A stretch of 64,000 bases of DNA. Source: JAGOBP01 sp964550855. GTDB lineage: Bacteria > Chloroflexota > Anaerolineae > Fen-1058. The notes under the pieces are model-generated. The model did no database searches, was not told the origin of the DNA, and worked only from the letters and a program-made list of their open reading frames with translations. This document shows, in pieces, positions 43,326 through 50,174 of the stretch. Each line of letters begins with the position of its first letter. Within the stretch, counting starts at the first letter, position 1. Both the position numbers and the translations under genes were made by a program. Where the stretch lies: the NCBI GenBank assembly GCA_964550855.1, contig CAZKBQ010000007.1, positions 1-64,000 of the forward strand. Direction: 5' to 3'.

Positions 43326-44681
43326 ATGACTCTGCTGCGTGTGCTGTTGCTGGGCTTTATCATCGCCGCGCTGGCGCTGTTGATCCGGCCGGACGACGCT
43401 GTCACCACGGCCTACCTGAGGCGCGCCGATGAACTGCGCGCGACGTATTTATACCACCAGGCCGAAGATTACACGCGCGTCGCCGCGCTGCGCCAACCGT
43501 GGAATGCCGCCGTTCAACTGCGACTGGCGCAGCTGGCGCGTTTGCAGCGCGACTTCGATCAGGCGGTGGCGCGGCTCGACGAAGCTGCGCGGCTGGGTGC
43601 AGACCCGATCGATCTGTCTGGCGAACGCGGCCTGCTGGCCGAAGCGCGCGGCGACTTCGCCGCGGCGGCCGCGCAGTGGCAGATCATCGTCGACGCGCAC
43701 CCGGCCGACAGGCAGCTGCCGCGCCGCCTGATCGACGCCTACCTGCGCGCCGGTGATTTTGCCGCCGCGCTTGGCGCGGCTCAACGCTATGCCGATCGAC
43801 TCGAGGACGCGCCACTGCTTCTAGGCAAATTGCAGGCGATCGATGATCCGGCGGCTGCGCGTTCACACTTCGAGCGGGCCGATTCTGAGTTGGCCCGCCA
43901 GTATCTGGCCGCTCTCGATCAGCCCGAGGCCGCCCTGCGAGCCATGCTGTTGGGCCGGCTGTATCTGGGCGGCGGCGAACTGCCGCTGGCGCAGCGCGCC
44001 TTTGAAGCGGCCGTCGCCGCCAATCCCGCTTACGCCGAGGCGCACGCCTACACGGGCTTCGTGATCGATGAGCAGGGGGGCGATGGGGCCGCCGAGCTCG
44101 ATCGGGCGGTGGCACTGGACGCCGACTTGATCGTCGCCCGGTATTTTCGCGCCCGCCACGCGCTGGCGCGCGGCCAGATCGATCAGGCCATGAGCGATCT
44201 GGCAGAGGCTGCGCGGCTCGATCAGCAGAACCCCTTAATCGCGGCCGAGTTGGGCCGGGCGCACCTGTTGCGCGGCCAGCTGCCGGAAGCCGAGCAGTGG
44301 TTGAAACGGGCGCGTGATGCCCGCCCCGACGATGCGTCGGCCTGGCTGGCGCTGGCCGAGTTGTACGCGGGGCGCATCTATGGCCCGCGCGATCAGGCGG
44401 TGAGTGTGGCGCAGGAAGCAGTGCGCCGCGCGCCACAGACCGCGGAGGCGCATGTGTGGCTGGCGGCGGCGTATCTGTCGGCGGGCGATCGCAGCGGGGC
44501 CGAGAGCGAGCTGCATCGCGCGCTGGAACTGAATCCGGCGTCGGCAGTGGCTTACCTGTATCTGGGGCGTTTGTTTGGGCGCGGCGTCGAGGCCGGGCAG
44601 CAGGCTTATGAGCGGGCGCTGACGTTGGATCCGGACGGACCCATCGGGGCGCAGGCCAGGCGCGCGTTGGAACTGCCGTAA
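43326..44681 (+). CDS. TPR-repeat protein with N-terminal membrane anchor
   Basis: 451-aa protein. An N-terminal helix (LLRVLLLGFIIAALALLI) is an uncleaved anchor or signal. It is followed by about ten tetratricopeptide-like helical pairs, e.g. VQLRLAQLARLQRDFDQAVARLDEAARLGADP, YAEAHAYTGFVIDEQGGDGAAELDRAVALD and AAYLSAGDRSGAESELHRALELNPAS. TPRs are protein-protein scaffolds; no partner is evident. It is very rich in Ala, Leu and Arg. Confidence 0.92.
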   Translation: MTLLRVLLLGFIIAALALLIRPDDAVTTAYLRRADELRATYLYHQAEDYTRVAALRQPWNAAVQLRLAQLARLQRDFDQAVARLDEAARLGADPIDLSGERGLLAEARGDFAAAAAQWQIIVDAHPADRQLPRRLIDAYLRAGDFAAALGAAQRYADRLEDAPLLLGKLQAIDDPAAARSHFERADSELARQYLAALDQPEAALRAMLLGRLYLGGGELPLAQRAFEAAVAANPAYAEAHAYTGFVIDEQGGDGAAELDRAVALDADLIVARYFRARHALARGQIDQAMSDLAEAARLDQQNPLIAAELGRAHLLRGQLPEAEQWLKRARDARPDDASAWLALAELYAGRIYGPRDQAVSVAQEAVRRAPQTAEAHVWLAAAYLSAGDRSGAESELHRALELNPASAVAYLYLGRLFGRGVEAGQQAYERALTLDPDGPIGAQARRALELP

Positions 44682-44696
44682 TTATCAACGGCCCTG

Positions 44697-44705
44697 TGGT
44701 ATAAT
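44697..44705 (+). promoter_or_regulatory. Extended -10 promoter TGGTATAAT
   Basis: TGGTATAAT followed by CGG, 28 nt before the ATG at 44734, which has its own AAGGAGG site. It is the same box as before dinG and efp. Confidence 0.8.
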
Positions 44706-44733
44706 CGGCCGCGTTTAGAGTAAGGAGGACAGT

Positions 44734-44916
44734 ATGGCCCGTCGCACAAAGAAGCAGACCGCCGAGCGCAACATGCGCATCTTGTTCGGCATTCTAGCCG
44801 TCCTGGTGGTGGCATCCATGGTGTTGAGTATGGTGGTGACCAATACCGGCGTTACCCTGCCGCCGCCGACTTCGGTGCCGCAGCAGTCTGTGCCGTTGCC
44901 CATCGCCACACCTTAG
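44734..44916 (+). CDS. Small single-pass membrane protein
   Basis: 60-aa protein: a basic N-terminus (MARRTKKQTAERNMR), one membrane helix (ILFGILAVLVVASMVLSMVV) and a Pro/Thr-rich tail outside the membrane (LPPPTSVPQQSVPLPIATP). A good promoter, AAGGAGG and a terminator argue that it is a real gene. Function unknown. Confidence 0.85.
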   Translation: MARRTKKQTAERNMRILFGILAVLVVASMVLSMVVTNTGVTLPPPTSVPQQSVPLPIATP

Positions 44917-44936
44917 CCGGCCTGCGCCTCAATCAA

Positions 44937-44966
44937 AAACGCCCCGCCTGATCGCGGGGCGTTTGC
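44937..44966. terminator. Bidirectional terminator
   Basis: AAACGCCCCGC (44937-44947) pairs with GCGGGGCGTTT (44954-44964). On the minus strand it continues TTTTTGATT, a good U-tract for the convergent membrane-protein gene; on the plus strand the tract is TTTG. Confidence 0.9.
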
Positions 44967-44969
44967 GTA

Positions 44970-45803
44970 TCAACGACTGCGCAGTAACAACAGCAGAGCC
45001 AGCGTCATGACGCCCGCAAACTCCACCAGCACGCGGCGCGTCAGTCGATCCAGCAGATACTGGCTTACCAGTCCAACCAGCGCGTAAAAGATCAGCAGCT
45101 GTGAGATGGCGGCCGTGAAGACATCGGTGCGCCAGTAGTTGATGGCCCAGCTGCCCTGCGCCATGACCAGACCGATGGCGCCAGCCAGCATCGACACGCG
45201 GCTCAGGCGCGCGCCCGACGCCCACAGCAGATCGAAGGCCAGACTGCTGGCGACCAGCAGCGTCAGCGGGGCGGTCAGCAGGCTGCGCGCGCGCGTGTTC
45301 CAGATCAGGCCGAACAGCAGCACGGCCAGCACGTAGGCGACGATGTTGAGAAAAAGGCGCGCCCGGCCGGCCGCCGGTGCTTCAGGGTCGAGCGCCAGAT
45401 ATTCGGCGGCCACGATGGCCCATAACAGCGCGCCGGTCAGCGCCAGCCCCACGACCCAGGTGCGCCCGTCGGTGATGTTGGCCAGGAGCTGCGCGGCCAC
45501 CACCACCGTCAGCGCGGGGCTGATCCAGGTGGGAAAGGTGCGGGTGACTTCGCCGCTGCGCACGCGGGGATGCGACCGCATCAGCACGTCGGCGCCCGCG
45601 CAGGTCAGCGCCGATGCCAGCAGCGAAATAAAGGTCGTTGCCGAAAATTCCAGCCGCAGCGGCGTGCCCAGAAATGAGGTACCCAGGCCGGTGGTGGCCG
45701 GCGATTCGATCAGCGGCAGCAGACTCAGGCTGAGAACCACCAGCGCCACCAGCACGCTGAGGCGTTCGCGATTGATGGTTGAATAAGCACGATCCAGCAT
45801 CAC
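44970..45803 (-). CDS. Polytopic membrane protein of unknown function (possibly DUF5656)
   Basis: 277-aa integral membrane protein with about eight helices (e.g. LSVLVALVVLSLSLLPLI, WVVGLALTGALLWAIVAAEYLAL, LFLNIVAYVLAVLLFGLIW, LLIFYALVGLVSQYLLDRL). No catalytic motif is recognised; it resembles hypothetical proteins of Chloroflexota, and DUF5656 is a guess. GTG 45803 lies 6 nt after a -10 box, so a leaderless GTG start is likely; ATG 45800 is the alternative. Confidence 0.8.
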   Translation of the reverse strand: MMLDRAYSTINRERLSVLVALVVLSLSLLPLIESPATTGLGTSFLGTPLRLEFSATTFISLLASALTCAGADVLMRSHPRVRSGEVTRTFPTWISPALTVVVAAQLLANITDGRTWVVGLALTGALLWAIVAAEYLALDPEAPAAGRARLFLNIVAYVLAVLLFGLIWNTRARSLLTAPLTLLVASSLAFDLLWASGARLSRVSMLAGAIGLVMAQGSWAINYWRTDVFTAAISQLLIFYALVGLVSQYLLDRLTRRVLVEFAGVMTLALLLLLRSR

Positions 45804-45809
45804 CCTGCG

Positions 45810-45837
45810 ATTCTACCGCACGCCGGGCGATTGTCAA
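45810..45837 (-). promoter_or_regulatory. Strong promoter for a probable leaderless mRNA
   Basis: On the minus strand TTGACA (45832-45837), a 16-nt spacer, TAGAAT (45810-45815), then the GTG start 6 nt later. Confidence 0.75.
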
Positions 45838-45854
45838 AGGCCGCACTGCGCGAG

Positions 45855-46018
45855 GAGTGCACGTCAAAGTTTGGCGGCGGCCTGCTGGCGATTGAAAGCG
45901 CGCCTTTGGAGCCGTGGGCTGAACGTCACCGGCGTGGACGGGGTCTCGTCGGCGCAGGCCGACGAGCGGCGGCACGCCCGCCAGCCGCGAATTCATTCGC
46001 CGAAGAAGTCTCGGTCGT
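45855..46018. repeat. Dispersed ~160-bp intergenic element, copy 2
   Basis: Second copy of the element at 29073-29222, in the same orientation. It shares GTCAAAGTTTGGCGGCGG, GGCGATTGAAA, GGGCTGAACGTC, GTGGACGGGGTC and GCGAATTCATTCGCC, plus an extra internal palindrome (CTCGTCGGC/GCCGACGAG). It lies in the gap between a membrane-protein promoter and the DNRLRE gene terminator and has no coding potential that I can support. Confidence 0.88.
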
Positions 46019-46042
46019 AGAGCAGCGCCGCCGCCCCGCAAC

Positions 46043-46078
46043 ACGAAAAGCGGCCGCGCCCGTTCGGGTCGTGGCCGC
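46043..46078 (-). terminator. Terminator of the DNRLRE gene
   Basis: On the minus strand GCGGCC (46073-46078) pairs with GGCCGC (46050-46055) around an inner CCC/GGG stem, followed by TTTTCG. Confidence 0.75.
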
Positions 46079-46097
46079 CGAGGAGATCAAAGAGGCG

Positions 46098-46838
46098 TTA
46101 TGACTTGCGCCGTCGCCACAGCACGATGGCGCCGATGAAGCCGACCGCGCCGATCACGGTCAGGGCCGGGCCGGACGACTCCGCTGAGTGCACGCTGAGC
46201 GATTGCAATTGTACGGCCGTGGGCGTGGTCAGTTCAAAACGCAACAAGGCATACTTCGTCCCCGTCCCGCCTTCGATCAGGCCGGTGTACAGCGCCGGCG
46301 CGGTGCCGCCATTGTAGTACGGGCTGGACTCATAGATGTACGCATCGGCCACGCGAAACTGGGTACCGGTGCTGCGCTGGATGGTCAGGCACGTTTGGGG
46401 GCGGCCCGGCTGGGTATAGCACACGTGCAGTTTGGGCCGCAGGGTCTCATCGCTGGCCTCGCTGCTGGCAAAAGTGGTGAAGTAGGTGTCGCCCTGCTCA
46501 AAGAGCAGCCCGTAATTTGCGGCCGGATTGTTTAGCCAGCCCTGCACCTGGGACGTCACATCCAGATCGTGCCAGCCGACATCGTCGGTGTTGAACGACA
46601 GGATCGCATTCGGGTCAAAGCTGTTGCCGAAGCTCTCCCACGTCACCTCGGTCTCCGCCCACGCGGCCGTGATGGGATGCACATACACGATCTGGCCGCT
46701 GATGTTGGTCTCGTAGATCGACAGCGTGGCCGAATTGATGACCGTGCCGGTTTGCGCGCTCGCCGATTGAGCGTTTAACACAAGACCGAGGCCGAGGCAC
46801 GCCAGCGCCATCGTCAGACCCGCACGCAGTTGCTTCAT
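46098..46838 (-). CDS. Secreted DNRLRE-like protein with C-terminal membrane anchor
   Basis: 246-aa surface protein. A signal peptide (LTMALACLGLGLVLNAQSASA) comes first, then the second half of a DNRLRE jelly-roll (about 33-140: INSATLSIYETNISG, AWAETEVTWESFG, LDVTSQVQGWLN, NYGLLFEQ), then what looks like the first half of such a domain (about 150-215: ADAYIYESSPYYNGG, YALLRFELTTP). It ends in one membrane helix and a basic tail (GAVGFIGAIVLWRRRKS). The halves are thus in swapped order relative to the usual domain. DNRLRE domains are carbohydrate-binding-like folds in cell-surface proteins. Confidence 0.85.
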   Translation of the reverse strand: MKQLRAGLTMALACLGLGLVLNAQSASAQTGTVINSATLSIYETNISGQIVYVHPITAAWAETEVTWESFGNSFDPNAILSFNTDDVGWHDLDVTSQVQGWLNNPAANYGLLFEQGDTYFTTFASSEASDETLRPKLHVCYTQPGRPQTCLTIQRSTGTQFRVADAYIYESSPYYNGGTAPALYTGLIEGGTGTKYALLRFELTTPTAVQLQSLSVHSAESSGPALTVIGAVGFIGAIVLWRRRKS

Positions 46839-47116
46839 GATCTCGTTCCTTTCTCGACGCGGAGATCGTCTCCCGCTGTTCGCAGCACCATCTCCTTTTG
46901 ACCGTTCTCAGTCTAAGGTGGTTCTCTGTGTCGCGCAATAGGCGCAGCGCAGTTTTCACCAGTTGCTTACCATCTACTGACCTGCCGCACACCTGTTTCC
47001 AAGAGCGTTGTCGTTCTAACTACGACCGACGTATCTGTACTTTTGCCAAAGTCATGAGCGTGCTATACTCTGGTTCGATCCAGTCATTGCGATCATTTCC
47101 CGGAAGGCAGGCCACC
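46839..47116. promoter_or_regulatory. Divergent promoter region
   Basis: On the minus strand TTGCGC, a 17-nt spacer and TAGACT form a plausible DNRLRE-gene promoter. On the plus strand TGCTATACT (47061-47069) is an extended -10 for the prepilin peptidase gene. Confidence 0.55.
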
Positions 47117-47950
47117 TTGATCATTCTCTATGCCCTGTTCGGTTTGTTGGTTGGCGGCGTCATCGCGCAGTTGGCCGATGTCCTGCCCCGACCGCGTTTG
47201 GCACAGGCCGCAGCCGAACGGCCCGCAAGCCCGAGCCTGGCCGCTGCCGTGCAGCACGATGTGAAACGCGTGCTGCAGTTTTTGGGGAAACGCCGCTGCC
47301 TGGCCTGCGGCCAACCCCGACCGTTGATCCAGTCGATCGCGGTCGTCGCCTTCGTCGCGCGCCGCCGTGAGTGTGCGGCGTGCGGCCGCCCGATCGCAGT
47401 ACGCACCCTTATCGTGGAACTGGCTACCGCCGGCCTGTTTGCCTTCCTGTTCACACACTACGCGGACATCGTCAAGCTGGCACTGGCGAGTTTTCACACC
47501 AGCGTTCTGCTGCTGGTCACCGTCACCGATCTGGAATACCGGCTCATTCCCAATCGCGCCATCTTGCCCGCCATCGCCATCGCGGCGCTAACCTCGCCGT
47601 TGTGGTTCGGGCCGGGCTGGTATCTGGCCTTGGTCGGCGGCGCCATCGGCTTTGGCTTTTTTTGGCTGGCCGCCATCGTCGGCGGACGATTCATCGGCCA
47701 TGGCGCAATGGGCGGCGGCGATGTGAAGCTGGCCGCCTACGTCGGATTGATCACAGGCTTTCCCGGCATCATCACCGCGCTGGTGCTCACCATCCTGGCA
47801 GGCGGGATCATCAGTCTGGCGCTGCTGATGGTGCGCGTGGTCAACATGCGCAGCGGCATTCCCTATGGACCATTTATCGTGCTGGGCGGCTTCATCACCA
47901 TGTTGTGGGGGGCGCAGATCATGAGCCGGTTTTTCTTTGGGGCCGGGTGA
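47117..47950 (+). CDS. Prepilin peptidase (A24 family)
   Basis: 277-aa membrane aspartic peptidase that cleaves and usually N-methylates type IV pilin-like leaders. The N-terminal domain has two CxxC pairs (CLACGQ, CAACGR). The catalytic Asp residues are in TDLEYRLIPN and GGGDVKLAAYVG, with about seven membrane helices. I start at TTG 47117 (GGAAGG 9 nt upstream), which puts the first helix (LYALFGLLVGGVIAQLADVLP) at the N-terminus as in PilD. No pilus genes are in this window. Confidence 0.94.
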   Translation: MIILYALFGLLVGGVIAQLADVLPRPRLAQAAAERPASPSLAAAVQHDVKRVLQFLGKRRCLACGQPRPLIQSIAVVAFVARRRECAACGRPIAVRTLIVELATAGLFAFLFTHYADIVKLALASFHTSVLLLVTVTDLEYRLIPNRAILPAIAIAALTSPLWFGPGWYLALVGGAIGFGFFWLAAIVGGRFIGHGAMGGGDVKLAAYVGLITGFPGIITALVLTILAGGIISLALLMVRVVNMRSGIPYGPFIVLGGFITMLWGAQIMSRFFFGAG

Positions 47951-47960
47951 GCGAAAGGCA

Positions 47961-48275
47961 ATGGCGTTTCGGGTGACGCGATGGACGGGCACAGCGCCGC
48001 CAAACAGAGCCGAGCTTGAAGAGCAGTTCTTTCAGGCCGGGTTGTTCCCTTACGAATGGTCAAACGGCCCCGGCGACGTGTATCCCGCGCATGTGCACAA
48101 CTACCATAAAGTGTTGTACGTCCTGCGCGGTTCAATCACGTGGCGCTTGCCGGAGACCGACGAAGTGATTGAGACCCGCGCGGGCGATCGCATTGATCTG
48201 CCGCGTGGAACGTGGCATGCCGCGCAGGTTGGCCCGGGCGGCGTGGCGTGCCTGGAAGGTCATCAGGAGGAGTAA
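47961..48275 (+). CDS. Small cupin-domain protein
   Basis: 104-aa single cupin: VYPAHVHNYHKVLYVLRGSITWRLP (His metal ligands HxH and the Tyr/Leu strand) and DRIDLPRGTWHAAQVGPGG (second motif with His). The fold binds a metal and small ligands; the substrate is unknown. It starts 10 nt after the prepilin peptidase stop and ends just before the SRAP gene, so the three are probably co-transcribed. Confidence 0.92.
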   Translation: MAFRVTRWTGTAPPNRAELEEQFFQAGLFPYEWSNGPGDVYPAHVHNYHKVLYVLRGSITWRLPETDEVIETRAGDRIDLPRGTWHAAQVGPGGVACLEGHQEE

Positions 48276-48280
48276 CTGTC

Positions 48281-48949
48281 ATGTGCGGACGATTCACCCT
48301 CACCGTCGATCCGGCGGAACTGCGCGAGTGGCTGGAACTGATTGACGTGCCGGATCAGTTGACGCCGCGCTACAACATCGCGCCCACACAGCCGGTAGCC
48401 GTGGTCACATCGCCGACCGATCGGAAGGTGGAGATCTTCCAGTGGGGCTTGATCCCGTCGTGGTCCAAAGACCCGTCGATGGGCAGCCGCATGATCAATG
48501 CGCGCGCGGAAACCGTCCACGAGAAGCCCGCGTTTCGCGCACCTTTTCAGCGCAAACGCTGTCTGATCCTGGCCGACGGCTTCTTCGAATGGAAGGCGCT
48601 GGACAAAGGCAAGCAGCCATACTTCATCCACCTGACATCGGGCAAGCCCTTTGCGTTTGCGGGCCTGTGGGATCACTGGACCTCGCCGGAGGGCGACGAG
48701 CGTATGACGTGCACCATCATCACCTGCGAACCGAATGACCTGATGGCGCAGCTGCACAATCGGATGCCGGTGATACTTGACAAAGATGTGATGTGGGACT
48801 GGCTTGATCCGGCGGCCACGCCGATCGCGCTAAAAGCCCTGCTGATCCCCTATGCAGGCCGCCTGGAGGCCTATCCGGTTGCTCGATTGGTGAACAAACC
48901 CGACTATGACGCGCCCGACTGCATCCAACCGCAGGGCGCGCCGCTTTAG
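48281..48949 (+). CDS. SOS response-associated peptidase (SRAP/YedK, HMCES-like)
   Basis: 222-aa protein that forms a protective covalent link with abasic sites in single-stranded DNA. The catalytic Cys2 begins the chain (MCGRFTLT). The conserved RYNIAPTQPVAVV, MINARAETVHEKPAF (Asn), CLILADGFFEWK (Glu) and HNRMPVIL (His) complete the active site. AGGAGGAG lies 8 nt before the ATG. Full length for the family. Confidence 0.97.
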   Translation: MCGRFTLTVDPAELREWLELIDVPDQLTPRYNIAPTQPVAVVTSPTDRKVEIFQWGLIPSWSKDPSMGSRMINARAETVHEKPAFRAPFQRKRCLILADGFFEWKALDKGKQPYFIHLTSGKPFAFAGLWDHWTSPEGDERMTCTIITCEPNDLMAQLHNRMPVILDKDVMWDWLDPAATPIALKALLIPYAGRLEAYPVARLVNKPDYDAPDCIQPQGAPL

Positions 48950-48971
48950 ACGCATTTGCTACGCAACATTG

Positions 48972-49002
48972 ACGGCCGAAGGCATACTTCGGCCGTTTTT
49001 GT
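48972..49002 (+). terminator. Rho-independent terminator after SRAP
   Basis: ACGGCCGAAG (48972-48981) pairs with CTTCGGCCGT (48987-48996), followed by TTTTGTTG. Confidence 0.93.
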
Positions 49003-49131
49003 TGCGCACGTCACGAGCGGGCGGTACAAAAGTCCCGCAAACCTCCGCCAGCCGTATCGACCGGGCGTGTCAGGCGGTGAAACTGGCAGGGTTGGGGAAG
49101 CATTACCAACTTTCAAAGAGGAGGCTTTGCA

Positions 49132-49719
49132 ATGCACCGATTAAGAATCACCGTAGCCCTGGGCCTGGCGCTGCTGCTAACGGCGCTGTTGGTGAGCGTG
49201 GTGGCGGCCGCGCCCGGCGGGCCCGCGCCGACTGCGCTCGACCCGATGCCGACGCCTGAGCCGACCATCACGCCGACGATCACTTCCACGTTGATGTTCA
49301 CGCATCCGGTGGGCAATGCCATTGCGCTGCATTTTGGCATTCCGTACACCGAGGTGATGGCTCTGCACAATTCCGGTCTGGGCTTTGGCGAGATCGCCCG
49401 CGCCTACCTGACCGCGCAAGCGCTGAGCGGCACGTTGACCGTATCGCAGGTCTTGGAACTGCGCGCTTCGGGGATGGGCTGGGGGCAGTTCATGAAGCAG
49501 TACGGCGTGCATCCCGGTGGTAAGGGACTGGGCGCCATCATGAGCGGTCGCGCTCAGCCGGTGGCCACGCCGGAGCCGAGCGGATCAGCCGGGGGCAGCA
49601 AGCAGTCCGGCTCGGCGCCCGGTCTTGGTAACGCGCCCGCGCCGGGCGGCAACAGTTGCCCCGGCAACAGCTGCAACGCCCCGGGGCAGAACAAGCCGGG
49701 CAAACCGGGCAAGAAGTAA
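49132..49719 (+). CDS. Secreted protein with conserved helical core and Gly/Pro-rich tail
   Basis: 195-aa exported protein of unknown function. A signal peptide (ALGLALLLTALLVSVVAAAPGG) and a Pro/Thr-rich stretch precede a compact domain (about 55-145: NAIALHFGIPYTEVMALHNSG, FGEIARAYLTAQ, VSQVLELRASGMGWGQFM). The tail is Gly/Ser/Pro-rich with a CPGNSC pair and a Lys-rich end. GAGGAGG precedes the ATG. The leader (49003-49131) can fold, with GCGGG/CCCGC and GGCGG/CCGCC pairings, but I do not match it to a known riboswitch. Confidence 0.85.
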   Translation: MHRLRITVALGLALLLTALLVSVVAAAPGGPAPTALDPMPTPEPTITPTITSTLMFTHPVGNAIALHFGIPYTEVMALHNSGLGFGEIARAYLTAQALSGTLTVSQVLELRASGMGWGQFMKQYGVHPGGKGLGAIMSGRAQPVATPEPSGSAGGSKQSGSAPGLGNAPAPGGNSCPGNSCNAPGQNKPGKPGKK

Positions 49720-49740
49720 GCGAATCAGTGGTAGTGCTGA

Positions 49741-49775
49741 CAGCGGCGGGGCGCTCACCCCGCCGCTGTTTGTTT
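49741..49775 (+). terminator. Rho-independent terminator
   Basis: CAGCGGCGGGG (49741-49751) pairs with CCCCGCCGCTG (49758-49768), followed by TTTGTTT. Confidence 0.92.
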
Positions 49776-50148
49776 AGGGGCGCTCCTTAGGGAACAGATC
49801 GCGGATCGATTCGAGCAGGGTGTGGCGGCTGTAGTCCTTAAACTCGCCGGCGTCGAAGAAGACGCCGTAGCAGGTGGGGCAGGCCTCATACCACAGGTGC
49901 GGCTGCACCCGATCGACCATGCGCGTCAGCCGCGTGCCGTCGCGCGGACAGTCGATGGTGTCGATGCGATTCATCGTCCCGCCCACGGCCGGATCGCCGC
50001 TGTCGATCTGCCGCGCGCCCGGCCTGGCTTTCAACTGCTGCTGCTCCTGAAAGTCGAACCAGATGCCGTAACAGCCCGTGCACCGATCGACTTCCACACC
50101 CTCAAACTCGATCTTCTTCATTTCGGCCTGGCACTTGGGACACTTCAT
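49774..50148 (-). CDS. Duplicated zinc-ribbon (zf-TFIIB type) protein
   Basis: 124-aa cytoplasmic protein with two zinc ribbons: CPKCQAEM with CTGCYGIWFD, and CPRDGTRL with CPTCYGVFFDAGE. The second Cys pair of each is followed by GxxFD as in the zf-TFIIB family. Probably nucleic-acid or protein binding; function unknown. ATG 50148 has AGGAGA 5 nt upstream. It follows mutL on the same strand after 26 nt. Confidence 0.92.
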   Translation of the reverse strand: MKCPKCQAEMKKIEFEGVEVDRCTGCYGIWFDFQEQQQLKARPGARQIDSGDPAVGGTMNRIDTIDCPRDGTRLTRMVDRVQPHLWYEACPTCYGVFFDAGEFKDYSRHTLLESIRDLFPKERP

Positions 50149-50174
50149 AGTGATCTCCTGATTGGCCGTCGCGG

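Noticed and set aside
46840..46900. Short leader ORF before the DNRLRE gene
   Set aside because: An 18-codon frame ends in an ATGA overlap with the gene start, but its ATG is too close to the AAGGAG site to be convincing.
49003..49131. Cyclic-di-GMP riboswitch before the secreted protein gene
   Set aside because: A CGCAAA-CCTCCG stretch superficially resembles part of the GEMM core, but the rest of the aptamer does not align.
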